A DNA stretch of 64,000 bases from Atherinomorus stipes (lineage: Eukaryota > Chordata > Actinopteri > Atheriniformes > Atherinidae), in assembly GCA_023101725.1 (NCBI GenBank), contig JALJCO010001348.1, forward strand, positions 118,501-182,500, in the 5' to 3' direction. Within the stretch, counting starts at the first letter, position 1. Each line of letters starts with the position of its first letter. Shown here one piece after another: positions 1 through 10,573 of the stretch. The position numbers and the translations under genes were made by a program. The notes under the pieces are model-generated. The model made no database searches and was not told the origin of the DNA. It was given only the letters and a program-made list of their open reading frames with translations.

Positions 1-148
1 TGAACCGGTACACCACCCGACAGGAATGGATCTGGAGCAGCATTACCCGGTCTGAACCGGTACGCCACCCGACAGGAATGGATCTGGAGCAGCATAAACC
101 GGTCTGAACCGGTACGCCACCCGACAGGAATGGATCTGGAGCAGCATT
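1..148. repeat. 52-bp tandem repeat, cut by window start
   Basis: Just under three copies of a 52-bp unit built around CACCCGACAGGAATGGATC and TGGAGCAGCAT are seen. Copies differ by one or two bases. The array begins before the window, so its true size is unknown. Confidence 0.9.
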
Positions 149-640
149 AACTGATAACGATAAGAAAAGATAAAAAATATCAGCCTAATTATTTGTATTG
201 TAAAACTCACTACATTCCGTCTTAAGAGCCCTAAAATAATAATAAAGGTGCTAAATTAAATCAACTAAGTTCAAGTAGTACTAGTAGTAGTACGCCTGTA
301 TTGTAAAACTGTAGTGACACCAAACAAACATGTCTGAAATATGAGAACAAATTCAACATTTATCTAAACGGTGCAAAAAGCAAACTATAAATAAAAAAGC
401 AACTATATATAAAAGAACTGAAACAACCTGATAAAATGAATTCATCACTTTTATCCCGAGATGACAAATCATTAAGATGGGGAATTTTTGACGATATATC
501 GTACATGATAACATATCGCCCATCCCTAAACACAATACTTACAAAGACTTAAGTTTTCTGAGGCTCACGCGTGTAGAACACATTTGCACACCAGTTGTTT
601 CCTTGCTGGTTTAACTGATAACTATCTTCTTAACTTAGTC
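149..640. other. AT-rich intergenic DNA with a hAT-like right terminus
   Basis: No coding signal is visible. Around 475-536 the sequence ends in ATATCGCCCATCCCTA, which matches the right-hand end of tAGGGATGGGCGATAT-type hAT-like fish elements. No matching left end is visible, so only a fragment is claimed. Confidence 0.4.
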
Positions 641-679
641 AGGCAGGTCCTATTTAAGTGATTTCTGATGGAGAACAGG

Positions 680-920
680 TGTGGCAGTAATCAGGCCTGG
701 ATGTGGAAGGAGAAGCTGAACTCAGCTTTCCAAAGACGATAAACCACAGTTTATGTTTTCACAGGGGGCAATCATTTTTTCACACAGGACCATGGAGGTT
801 TGGACTTTTTTTCCCCTTACTTATAAAAATCTTAATTTAAAAACTGCATTTTCTGTTTACTTGTTTTATCTTTGTCTAATATTTAAATTTGTTTGATCTA
901 AAACATTCAAGTGTGACATT
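680..920 (+). mobile_element. Tc1-like transposon, 3' terminal fragment
   Basis: The stretch from AATCAGGCCTGGATGTGG through TTTTTCACACAGGACCATGG to AAACATTCAAGTGTGAC parallels the 3' untranslated part of the Tc1-like element at 7.5-7.9 kb in this window, which follows a recognisable transposase C-terminus there. No transposase reading frame remains here. Homology to the second copy is seen directly; the family name is from recognition. Confidence 0.6.
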
Positions 921-1017
921 TTAAACACTTTTTAACTCACAAATTATTTCTGTCTTTTACCAAAAGGCATAAATAGTAGTAGGCACTTTAGTTTTAAAAT
1001 GACATGATGTTTATTGC

Positions 1018-1078
1018 ACTGCTTTAATGCTGATTTCACACTTTTGGCATGAATGTTTAAAATCAGCATTAATGCAGT
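1018..1078. repeat. Short inverted repeat (stem-loop)
   Basis: The arms ACTGCTTTAATGCTGATTT and AAATCAGCATTAATGCAGT are complementary at 18 of 19 positions, with a loop of about 23 bases. It sits just beyond a Tc1 fragment and may be a remnant of a small foldback element. Confidence 0.6.
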
Positions 1079-1164
1079 ATGAACAGTAACGTTTAATGTA
1101 GACACAGAATCATCTCACTAATGATTATACGCATCAAAGCATTAATTCAAGGCTTAGGTAAAAT

Positions 1165-1236
1165 ATAGAGGTATATATCGTGTATCCCGATAAAAATATC
1201 GGGATATTACTAAAAGGCAATATCGCCCAGCCCTAC
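1165..1236 (+). mobile_element. hAT-like element, right terminus fragment
   Basis: ATCCCGATAAAAATATCGGG is followed by AATATCGCCCAGCCCTA, a typical right end of hAT-like non-autonomous elements with TAGGGCTGGGCGATAT termini. The left end is not found within the window in the expected orientation. Confidence 0.4.
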
Positions 1237-2354
1237 TACGGGTCTACTACAGGTTTACTTCAGGTGTACTACAGGTGTACACGTGTCCTGCACACCAGCA
1301 GGACTAATTCCTGGGTTGAGACAGAGTGTCAGAGTTGATGTTGAGTGTAAACATCTTCCACTCCTCTTCAAGTCAGTAAAGGAGCTCAGAACAAACACTC
1401 ATATAGATCCTGAAAACTGGACCGCCTCTGGTCCTGGTCCAGATTCCGGTTTTATGCTCAGATGTTTAACTGATGAGATAATCGTAGTTAAAATCTGCTC
1501 CTCTACACTGGAGAGAAGATGCCAGAAGAGACAAAACGGAGGAAAATTCCAGTTTGAAGCTTCTAAAAATAAAATCTAACTCTGAAGGAATCTGAGTCGG
1601 TTCCGATTTTAGGATCTGGTTTCAGATTCATGCGATTGAAGGAACGAAACGTACAGAAGTTCCCTCTACATCATAAACCCTGACCTTCGCCTCCGGACAC
1701 GGTCTGGCTGATTCACAGAGACGGATTCACCTGTTGCAGGTGGAAACCAGAGGATCCAACAGCTGCTGGTAGAGTCCAGCTTTCATCTCTGAGCAGCTTT
1801 ACTGACTTTACTTAGGTTTGTAAACTTCCACATGTAACCGCAGAAGAAGAAGAACACGTTAACATGGACGTCCTGCAGGATTTCTACACGTTTGTGTTTC
1901 TGTGTGCAGAAGCAGGATGTTGGTGTTTGCTTCTCTGCCGCTCTGTTCCTGTTAAACGTCTCGTTTCCTCTAATGTTGCAGCATGAAGTCAGACATGAGA
2001 GCCGCTTTCAGCTCCATGCAAATCAGAACGCTGAGAGTGAAGCTGAACAGGACGCAGCCGCGCACGTTCCTGGAAACCAAACATACCAGCGAAATCCTCC
2101 TGGCCATCCTCTCGCTGGCCACGTCTCCCCAAAAGTCTCCCATGGCTGGACCCGGACAAGCTTCCAGGACCGGAGGAAACCGGTCTGCAGCCGGCGGCGA
2201 GGAGCAGAGGAACCCGACTCAGGCAGAAACACCAGCAGGACCCGAAGGATCTAAAGGTTGACCAGGTTCAGTAAGTCAATACAGACGCTGCGCTGCCAGC
2301 TGAGCCTCGCATATGATGCAGGTATTTATAGCTCAACATGCTGCTTCACTGAGC
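1237..2354. other. Unassigned unique sequence
   Basis: No recognised gene. An open frame at 1983-2261 begins right after a good-looking acceptor (TTTCCTCTAATGTTGCAG) but its translation resembles no family known to me and lacks a partner exon, so it is not annotated as coding. Confidence 0.4.
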
Positions 2355-2508
2355 ACCAATCAGAGCGCAGCACAGGCTGGGAGTCTGCACCGAGGACCAA
2401 TCAGAGCGAGGCACAGGCTGGGAGTCTGCACCGAGGACCAATCAGAGCGAGGCACAGGCTGGGAGTCTGCACCGAGGACCAATCAGAGCGCAGCACAGGC
2501 TGGGAGAC
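2355..2508. repeat. 41-bp tandem repeat, 3.7 copies
   Basis: Copies start at 2355, 2396, 2437 and 2478, an exact 41-bp spacing. Each carries ACCAATCAGAGCG and CACAGGCTGGGAGTCTGCAC. The CCAAT-like word repeats in each unit, but no promoter context is visible. Confidence 0.9.
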
Positions 2509-3596
2509 TTCATAAAACCACTTGCGTTTACTCTGAGTTCCCAGTTAAGCCCCTCTCATTACCAGAATCTCCAGTTTCTTTGGATGAGGAACTGGGACTC
2601 AGTGAGACGACCGGTCTGAACGCATCAACGCATCATTTCACTGCTGCATGATTCAACTTCAGCCGATCACAAAGAACGAGTCCCGATAGAAACCGCATCA
2701 TGACGGACTGACAGGCTAGACAGAAAAACATTCAGTCCCGTTTCCAACGATTTCCCAATCACGACAAAGCCAGGCCCGTCTCCGGGCAAAAACACAACAT
2801 TTCCTGGTCTCCAGGAGTAACTGGAGCCTAACGGGACTTTTGTTGTTGGCTTTGTTCTGCTGACGTCTTCATCCAGGTGATGCAGGAACCTGCTTATCCC
2901 GACTGTGGGAGAAAATGTTGCAGGAATCCAATTTGTTGCAGGAGAAATAACTGAAGTGTCACGTTTCCGTGTGTGCAGTCTGGGTCTGCATCTGTAAACA
3001 ATAAATGCTTTCCAGTTACTACAACGATCCTCTGGAGATCCCCCCCCCCCCGACGGCACCTCCTGCTGCATGCCAGGTCTTTCTTTCCCACTAAACTCAG
3101 GAATTCTAATAAGAATCATCTACAAGCTGCTACATGAGCACAGACTGCATGTTTTTATCGCAGAAACACTCCTGTGGGTGTCAGACACCGCAGAGATCCA
3201 GCCAGACCTCCAACCACCCACAACTTTACTCACTTTAATCTGCCAGAAACCAGTTTTCCTCCTGCAGCGTCTCGCTTTCACTCACAGATCCTCACAAACA
3301 ACAACAACAACAACGGCGGCGGATCAGGTGTTGCTTCCAGAGAACAGCTGCACCTGCAGCGAAGCGAAGCACGCTGAACGTTTGCATCCAGTTTGATGCA
3401 ACCTGCAGGGAAATGATCTCATCTCTGCACGTGACCACAACAAGCCGAGTTTGGGAGCCGGCTGAGAGGAAATCCTCTCACTTCATTACACTCCGTCTGG
3501 AGGCCGCCGGCACGGACACAAACGCACGTTTACAGCCTCAGACCTGCTACAGCTGCTTCTCATATTCTCATCTGACCCGGCTTCATGTTTAACAGC
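2509..3596. other. Unassigned unique sequence
   Basis: No convincing gene in about 1.1 kb. It contains a C11-12 run near 3038 and a short CAA/AAC run near 3297-3315. Open frames on both strands are short and unremarkable. Confidence 0.4.
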
Positions 3597-4570
3597 GTCC
3601 TGATGAGGTGGAACGGGAGATTCTCATCAGGATGAGGTGGAACGGGAGATTCTCATCAGGATGAGGCGGAACGGGAGATTCTCATCAGGATGAGGTGGAA
3701 CGGGAGATTCTCATCAGGATGAGGTGGAACCGGAGATTCTCATCATGATGAGGTGGAACGGGAGATTCTCATCACGATGAGGTGGAACCGGAGATTCTCA
3801 TCACGATGAGGTGGAACGGGAGATTCTCATCAGGATGAGGTGGAACGGGAGATTCTCATCAGGATGAGGTGGAACGGGAGATTTTCATCACGATGAGGTG
3901 GAACGGGAGATTCTCATCCTGATGAGGTGGAACCGGAGATTCTCATCACGATGAGGTGGAACGGGAGATTCTCATCACGATGAGGTGGAACGGGAGATTC
4001 TCATCACGATGAGGTGGAACGGGAGATTCTCATCACGATGAGGTGGAACGGGAGATTCTCATCACGATGAGGTGGAACGGGAGATTCTCATCAGGATGAG
4101 ATGGACGGGAGATTCTCATCATGATGAGGTGGAACGGGAGATTCTCATCACGATGAGGTGGAACAGGAGATTCTCATCACGATGAGGTGGAACGGGAGAT
4201 TCTCATCACGATGAGGTGGAACGGGAGATTCTCATCATGATGAGATGGACGGGAGATTCTCATCATGATGAGGTGGAACGGGAGATTCTCATCACGATGA
4301 GGTGGAACGGGAGATTCTCATCACGATGAGGTGGAACCGGAGATTCTCATCACGATGAGGTGGAACCGGAGATTCTCATCATGATGAGATGGAACCGGAG
4401 ATTCTCATCACGATGAGGTGGAACGGGAGATTCTCATCATGATGAGGGTGGAACGGGAGTTTCTCATCATGATGGATGTGAACGGGAGATTCTCATCATG
4501 ATGAGGTGGAACGGGAGATTCTCATCATGATGAGGTGGAACGGGAGTTTCTCATCATGATGAGGTGGAAT
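3597..4570. repeat. 29-bp minisatellite, about 33 copies
   Basis: The unit reads GATGAGGTGGAACGGGAGAT followed by TCTCATCAC; the start-to-start spacing at 3979 and 4008 is 29 bp. Variants differ mainly at the CATCAC/CATCAG/CATCAT junction and at GGG versus CGG. The half-units TGATGAGa and tCTCATCA are inverted, so each junction can form a small hairpin. The period is not a multiple of three and no long open frame results. Confidence 0.95.
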
Positions 4571-5243
4571 GGACCTGCATTCTCTCTGATGCCCTCATGT
4601 CAGTATGGAGCAAAACCTCTTGAACCAGCTTCAGTTCAGAGGAAGTTAAGTATTTAAAAACCCAAATGAAAGTTAAACATCACACAAAGAGTCTGGATTC
4701 CCGGGAGACCAGAGACGTATCTGCAGCTCGAGCTCTCGCTTCCATATTAGGAGGCTCGGCTGAGAGGAAGGTCCTCGTGGAGCCACATCTGGACTCCAGC
4801 CGTGTTTACGGAAACACGCCAGGAACTGTGGGAAAATTCACACCACACGGGAAGCTGCTTTTCATGAGCCCCTGAAGTCTGCCTCTCCACCGGCACACAG
4901 AGATGGTCCGACCGGCCGCCGGCCTCTGGTGGGTCCCAGAAACAAGACCCGACATCTCTTTAATGAGGGGAAATAAACATGCTGTTCACGGTGTCGAGCA
5001 GTCGTCTCCCTCACTGAGGAGCATCCCAGCAGTTCAGCCAATTCCTCCCATTTAAAGAAAGGAACTTTATATCCTCCTGGAGGAAAGAACCAGCCTTTAT
5101 GAAACCAGGCCATTTTCATTCATAAGTCGCATTTACAGCCGTTACAGTCGAACAACGGTCTGCAGTGAAATAATAAAAACAAAAAAATGTCAACTGTGTG
5201 TTTACAGAGTGCAGCAGAACAGTAGCAGGTTAATACTGTACAA
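4571..5243. other. Unassigned unique sequence
   Basis: No recognisable gene or element. Short open frames at 4666-4875 and 4862-5119 have no family resemblance. Confidence 0.4.
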
Positions 5244-6112
5244 CACTGCAAAACTCAAATCTTACCAAATATATTTTTCTCATTTCTAGTCAAAGTATCT
5301 CATCACACCCCCCCACACACACACACACCTCATCAATAAGACAAAATTACTTCAAGAGAAACTTTTCAGTGAGATAAAGGAACTTGTTTTAAAGGCCTCC
5401 TTCCACTGAAAACCCGTTTAAATGCTCCTTCTGAAATACGGAGGGTTTCCCCTTGTTTACTTACACATGCTGACTTGCTAGCGTTGCGTTCCCCCCAGTC
5501 GGCTGTGCTTCCTCATCAGAGAAACAATACGAAGAAAAGAGCGAATCGGGAACAGCCTCGCACTTCTACGTCACATTGCAAATAGCGTATCCCACGTGGG
5601 GTTTCTATCTGTCCATTGGAAGGCAGGTAACCCTCCACTACACACTAGAAGTAAAGACGGCACGACTGTAGCTTCGGAGTTGAGAAGCTAATTAGCTAAC
5701 TGTTTGTTAGCATGGCGGAACAAACTTGTTTGTCGGCTCTATTTCCTGTCTGTTACAAAATAAGAGCGGAGGGCGGAGCTTCCTTCATACACTGATGGGA
5801 GGCAGCCAATCAGACGGAGATTCATGAGAAGGACCCGGAAAAGCTGCCGTTGGACCACAAGCCTCTCTTCTAGTATACAAATAGAGCCGGATACAAAGAT
5901 ACCAGAAGGTTTTTTTAAACAGAAACGATGCAGAATGCATTCAATAATAATGGAGAACACAGAAATATTAATGAAATGACCACGGAAGTACAACTTTAAG
6001 ACAATGCATCTTCTTTAAAGAAATCTTATCAAGAAAATTTTGCTTGTTCCATTGGCAGAATTTTTTTTGCTTATTATAAGCAAAACAATCTTTCCCACTG
6101 TTAAAGTAAAGC
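5244..6112 (+). mobile_element. CACTG-ended non-autonomous DNA transposon, interrupted
   Basis: It starts CACTGCAAAACTCAAATCTT and continues with TTTCTCATTTCTAGTCAAAG, then AATAAGACAAAATTAC; after a gap it resumes at 5995 with TTTAAGACAATGCATCTT and TTTTGCTTGTTCCATTGGCA. The same blocks occur in the same order in the element at 24167-26642. The right terminus is lost near 6112. A CA run lies at about 5307-5328. The superfamily is not certain. Confidence 0.65.
5393..5994. mobile_element. Nested insertion inside the CACTG element
   Basis: The host element is split at TTTAA: the left copy is at 5388-5392 and the right copy at 5995-5999, with 602 bp between that is absent from the other copy of the host element. 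The duplicated TTTAA (or TTAA) suggests a TTAA-targeting element, but I see no strong terminal inverted repeat, so the class is open. Confidence 0.5.
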
Positions 6113-6785
6113 TCCACGCTGGCCCACATCAGCAGCCGATCCCACCTCAGGGTCACACATGCTTCTCATGTTTGAAATTTACCACACAGGCTCTCTGATG
6201 TGCTATCTCGCTGTCGTCATCCCTGCTTTCTGTCGTCACGGTGACCATCTGAAGATAAGCTCGCACTCCTGCATGAGACGGTGTTGAATCATGGGATGCA
6301 CGGGGTCGGCTGCAGGCAACTAGTCTGCACATGACACACCACGTCCAGCACACAGTTTCCAGACTGAATCAGCGCTCACATCTCTGAATGTGCCGGTAAT
6401 CACCAAGTCAAAGAAGCCCTGTTCCCCTAGAGGAGCAAATAAAAGAGCCAATCAGAGCGGGAGGGGCGGGGCTAAAGATGGTGAGGTCATTGTGATTTGT
6501 CAGACAGAGCAAATAAGTTCAGTTCAGACTTTGTTCTGATGATTTACAGCAAAAACGTCAGTGGAAAGCCACTGATTCAGTTTTTGTTCCATTAAAGTTC
6601 CAGAATTTCAGAGAATATTTCTGACCAGTCATCATTTTATAAACTCATATTCCAAGTTTGGGTAATGTTGTACACACGTTGTTTAAAATGACTGTCGATC
6701 ACTGTGCAGATTTTTATTCTGGCTGAAATCTTAAAGAACTCACTGAACTGGCACGTCATGGTGCCACTATTCTAGCATGTTTTAA
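6113..6785. other. Unassigned sequence
   Basis: No gene recognised. A CCAATCAG-like box and GGGGCGGGGC lie close together near 6450-6475, which could be a weak promoter-like patch, but no transcript start or exon follows that I can support. Confidence 0.3.
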
Positions 6786-7499
6786 AGTTATCCCTGTAAC
6801 TTTTGACTCAGATTTTAATCCTAAAATGAGCAGTATTAGATGATTTTTTTGGGGGGGCAAATATATAGTGAGTGATGTGTGTTGGCGTCAGAGCGGGCTG
6901 CCCTCTGCAGAAACCAGACATCGTTACTTTGGGGAGGCGGGCCGTCGATGTAAAGCAAGTTGTTTTCGGCTCCTCTTCCGTAAACACAGAAAGCTCTACT
7001 CGTGCTACTTCCTCTCATTACTCGAAGCTTTTCGTGGCGGAACAAAGTAAAAAGGTGAAAGTGACGTCTGAGCAGGCCAGAAAAAGAAAGAGGCGTATGA
7101 GCTGCCGATAGTTTCCTGTTAGCGAAATGCGGCTGGAAGATAATTACTATAGAGAGAAGCTAACGTGACTTAACAATTGTGGCTGGTTTGCAGCAATAAA
7201 TGAGTCTCTGTAATTCATATAAATATCAAAGAAGTAACAGATCGATCAGCAGTTTGCTTGGTTTAGTTGTTTGGTTTTTTTTGGCTGTTCATTAGGAAGC
7301 AGAGCCACTGTAATGTCCCGTAATCTGAGCTAATCCAGACGTTCTCATAACAAACATGAGTTTGGCCAAAGTTCGACTTCATTCAGAGCACAAAACTACA
7401 ACTTGGTTTTCGTGGCCGGTTTCGACTGCGCATTTATCTTTGCACTGTGCGTTTGTGTGTGTGATGTTTCCTATTCAGCTACGTAGTTACAATTCAATG

Positions 7500-7942
7500 A
7501 CATTCCACAAGCGGGAAGAAAAATGCAAACATACAACTGGGATTCAAACCTCCATGACCTTAAAAAGGCAGTTCATGCTGGAAAAGCCTCCAATGTGGCT
7601 GAATTACAACAATTCTGCAAAGATGAGTGGAACAAAATTCCTCCACAGCGCTGTAGAAGACTCACTGCCAGTTATCACAAACGCTTGATGCAGTTGTTGC
7701 TGCTAAGGTGGAACAACCAGTTATTAGGTTTAGGGGAAGATCACTTTTTCACACAGGGACATGGAGGTTTGGATTCGCCCCCCCTTACTAATAAAAACCT
7801 TCATTTAAAAACTGCATTTTGTGTGTACTTGTGTTTTCTTTGTCAAACATTTAAATTTGTTTGATCTGAAACATTTAAGTGTGACAAACATGCAAAAAAG
7901 TAAGAAATCATGAAGGAGGAAACACTTTTTCACACAACTGTA
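7500..7942 (+). mobile_element. Tc1-like transposon, 3' half
   Basis: It carries the C-terminal part of a Tc1-type transposase followed by the family 3' region (TTCATTTAAAAACTGCATTT, AAACATTTAAGTGTGACAAA) and a right terminus AACACTTTTTCACACAACTG. The N-terminal half, catalytic DDE region and left inverted repeat are missing. Confidence 0.75.
7523..7712 (+). pseudogene. Tc1-like transposase C-terminal remnant
   Basis: The frame encodes LKKAVHAGKASNVAELQQFC and then DEWNKIPPQRC, the conserved C-terminal tail of Tc1/mariner-family transposases that follows the DPNPIE-type catalytic block. A full protein would be about 340 residues; only about 60 family residues survive, and the frame then runs into the element's 3' untranslated region. 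It is a dead transposable-element fragment and not a host gene. Confidence 0.75.
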
Positions 7943-8160
7943 AAACGTTTGGATATCCTCCAATGGTGAAAATTCCTTTAGAAAATTCTTGAATCTTGAT
8001 GGACTCGTTTATTTCAATATCCAAACACAGGAGAGGAAATGTGCGTCACTGCCGTGAGGAACCGTGAGACGTTTGCGCCGTTACAGGTTTAGCGCTTCTA
8101 GTGGCCAAAAGTTACACGGTATAACTATAAAAGTTGTCAACTGGTCGGTTGCTTTTGTAT

Positions 8161-10573
8161 GTCCCATGGTAGGTTCAATGGTAGGTTCAATGGCGGCTCC
8201 CATGGTAGGTTCAATGGCGGCTCCCATGGTAGGTTCAATGGCGGGTCCCATGGTAGGTTCAATGGCGGCTCCCATGGTAGGTTCAATGGCGGGTCCCATG
8301 GTAGGTTCAATGGCGGGTCCCATGGTAGGTTCAATGGCGGGTCCCATGGTGGGTTCAATGGCAGGTCCCATGGTGGGTTCAATGGCAGGTCCCATGGTGG
8401 GTTCAATGGCAGGTCCCATGGTGGGTTCAATGGCGGGTCCCATGGTAGGTTCAATGGCAGGTCCCATGGTAGGTTCAATGGCGGCTCCCATGGTAGGTTC
8501 AATGGCAGGTCCCATGGTAGGTTCAATGGCAGGTCCCATGGTGGGTTCAATGGCGGGTCCCATGGTAGGTTCAATGGCAGGTCCCATGGTGGGTTCATTG
8601 GCGGGTCCCATGATAGGTTCACTACGGGTCCCATGGTAGGTTCAATGGCGGGTCCCATGGTAGGTTCAATGGCGGGTCCCATGGTATGTTGTACTAAGGT
8701 CCATGGTAGGTCCAATGGTAGGTTCAATGGCGGCTCCCATGGTAGGTTCAATGGCAGGTCCCATGGTAGGTTCAATGGCAGGTCCCATGGTGGGTTCAAT
8801 GGCAGGTCCCATGGTGGGTTCAATGGCAGGTCCCATGGCGGGTCCCATGATATGTTGTACTACAGGTCCCATGGTAGGTTCAATGGCGGGTCCCATGGTG
8901 GGTTCAATGGCAGGTCCCATGGCTCTCTCATGGTGGGTCCCATGATATGTTGTATTACAGGTCCCATGGTAGGTTCAATGGCAGGTCCCATGGTAGGTTC
9001 AATGGCAGGTCCCATGGTGGGTTCAATGGCAGGTCCCATGGTGGGTTCAATGGCAGGTCCCATGGTGGGTTCAATGGCAGGTCCCATGGTAGGTTCAATG
9101 GCAGGTCCCATGGTGGGTTCAATGGCAGGTCCCATGGTGGGTTCAATGGCAGGTCCCATGGTGGGTTCAATGGCAGGTCCCATGGTGGGTCCAATGGAGG
9201 TCCATGGTTCTTATGGTGGGTCCCATGATATGTTGTACTACAGGTCCCATGGTAGGTTCAATGGCAGGTCCCATGGCGGGTCCAATGGCAGGTCCCATGG
9301 TATCTCTCATGGTGGGTCCCATGATATGTTGTACTACAGGTCCTATGGTGGGTTGCATGGCGGGTCCCATGGTGGGTTGCATGGCGGGTCCCATGGTGGG
9401 CAGCATGGCTGGTCCCATGGTGGGCAGCATGGCGGGTCCCATGGTGGGCAGCATGGCGGGTCCCATGGTGGGTTCAATGACAGGTCCCATGGTAGGTTCA
9501 ATGGCAGGTCCCATGGTGGGTCAGATGGCGGGTCCCATGGTAGGGGCAGATGGCGGGTCCCATGGTAGGTTCAATGGCGGGTCCCATGATAGGTTCACTA
9601 CAGGTCCCATGGTAGGTTCAATGGCAGGTCCCATGGTGGGTTCAATGGCAGGTCCCATGGTAGGTTCAATGGTGGGTCCCATGGTAGGTTCAATGGCAGG
9701 TCCCATGGTAGGTTCAATGGCAGGTCCCATGGTAGGTTCAATGGCAGGTCCCATGGTGGGTTCAATGGCAGGTCCCATGGTGGGTTCAATGGCAGGTCCC
9801 ATGGTAGGTTCAATGGCAGGTCCCATGGTGGGTTCAATGGCAGGTCCCATGGTGGGTTCAATGGCAGGTCCCATGGTGGGTTCAATGGCAGGTCCCATGG
9901 TGGGTTCAATGGCAGGTCCCATGGTGGGTTCAATGGCAGGTCCCATGGTGGGTTCAATGGCAGGTCCCATGGTGGGTTGCATGGCAGGTCCCATGGTGGG
10001 TTCAATGGCAGGTCCCATGGTAGGTTCAATGGCAGGTCCCATGGCGGGTCCAATGGCAGGTCCCATGGTATCTCTCATGGTGGGTCCCATGATATGTTGT
10101 ACTACAGGTCCTATGGTGGGCAGCATGGCGGGTCCCATGGTGGGCAGCATGGCAGGTCCCATGGTGGGCAGCATGGCAGGTCCCATGGTGGGCAGCATGA
10201 CAGGTCCCATGGTGGGCAGCATGACAGGTCCCATGGTGGGCAGCATGACAGGTCCCATGGTGGGCAGCATGGCGGGTCCCATGGTGGGCAGCATGACAGG
10301 TCCCATGGTGGGTTGCATGGCGGGTCCCATGATATGTTGCCGGGTCCTATGGTGGGCAGCATGACAGGTCCTATGGTGGGCAGCATGGCGGGTCCCATGG
10401 TGGGTTGCATGGCGGGTCCCATGGTGGGCAGCATGGCGGGTCCCATGGTGGGCAGCATGGCGGGTCCCATGGTGGGCAGCATGACAGGTCCCATGGTGGG
10501 CAGCATGGCGGGTCCCATGGTGGGCAGCATGGCGGGTCCCATGGTGGGTTGCATGACAGGTCCCATGGTGGAG
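8161..10573. repeat. 24-bp CCATGG minisatellite, about 100 copies
   Basis: The unit is GGTCCCATGGTGGGTTCAAT plus GGCA, exactly 24 bp. Almost every unit has the palindrome CCATGG. Sub-blocks with GGGCAGCATGACAGGTCCCA replace the main type after about 9400 and dominate 10110-10560, and a spacer containing ATGATATGTTGTACTACAGG recurs at about 8847, 8940, 9227, 9325 and 10090, marking higher-order duplications. Because 24 is divisible by three, several frames on both strands stay open for up to about 470 codons (plus-strand repeats such as MVGSMAGP); these are judged to be artefacts. Confidence 0.95.

Larger units (their letters stand above)
6786..8125 (-). mobile_element. Probable MITE in reverse orientation, split by a Tc1 copy
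   Basis: The left edge (TATCCCTGTAACTTTTGAC) and right edge (GGTTTAGCGCTTC and GGCCAAAAGTTACACGGTAT) match, in reverse complement, the two ends of the MITE at 40170-40547. The interior holds the Tc1 remnant at about 7500-7942. Internal matching is patchy, so the boundaries are approximate. Confidence 0.4.

Noticed and set aside
1983..2261. 92-codon open frame preceded by a good acceptor-like sequence
   Set aside because: No recognised domain, overlapping frames open on both strands, and no partner exon or conserved feature; not enough to call a gene.
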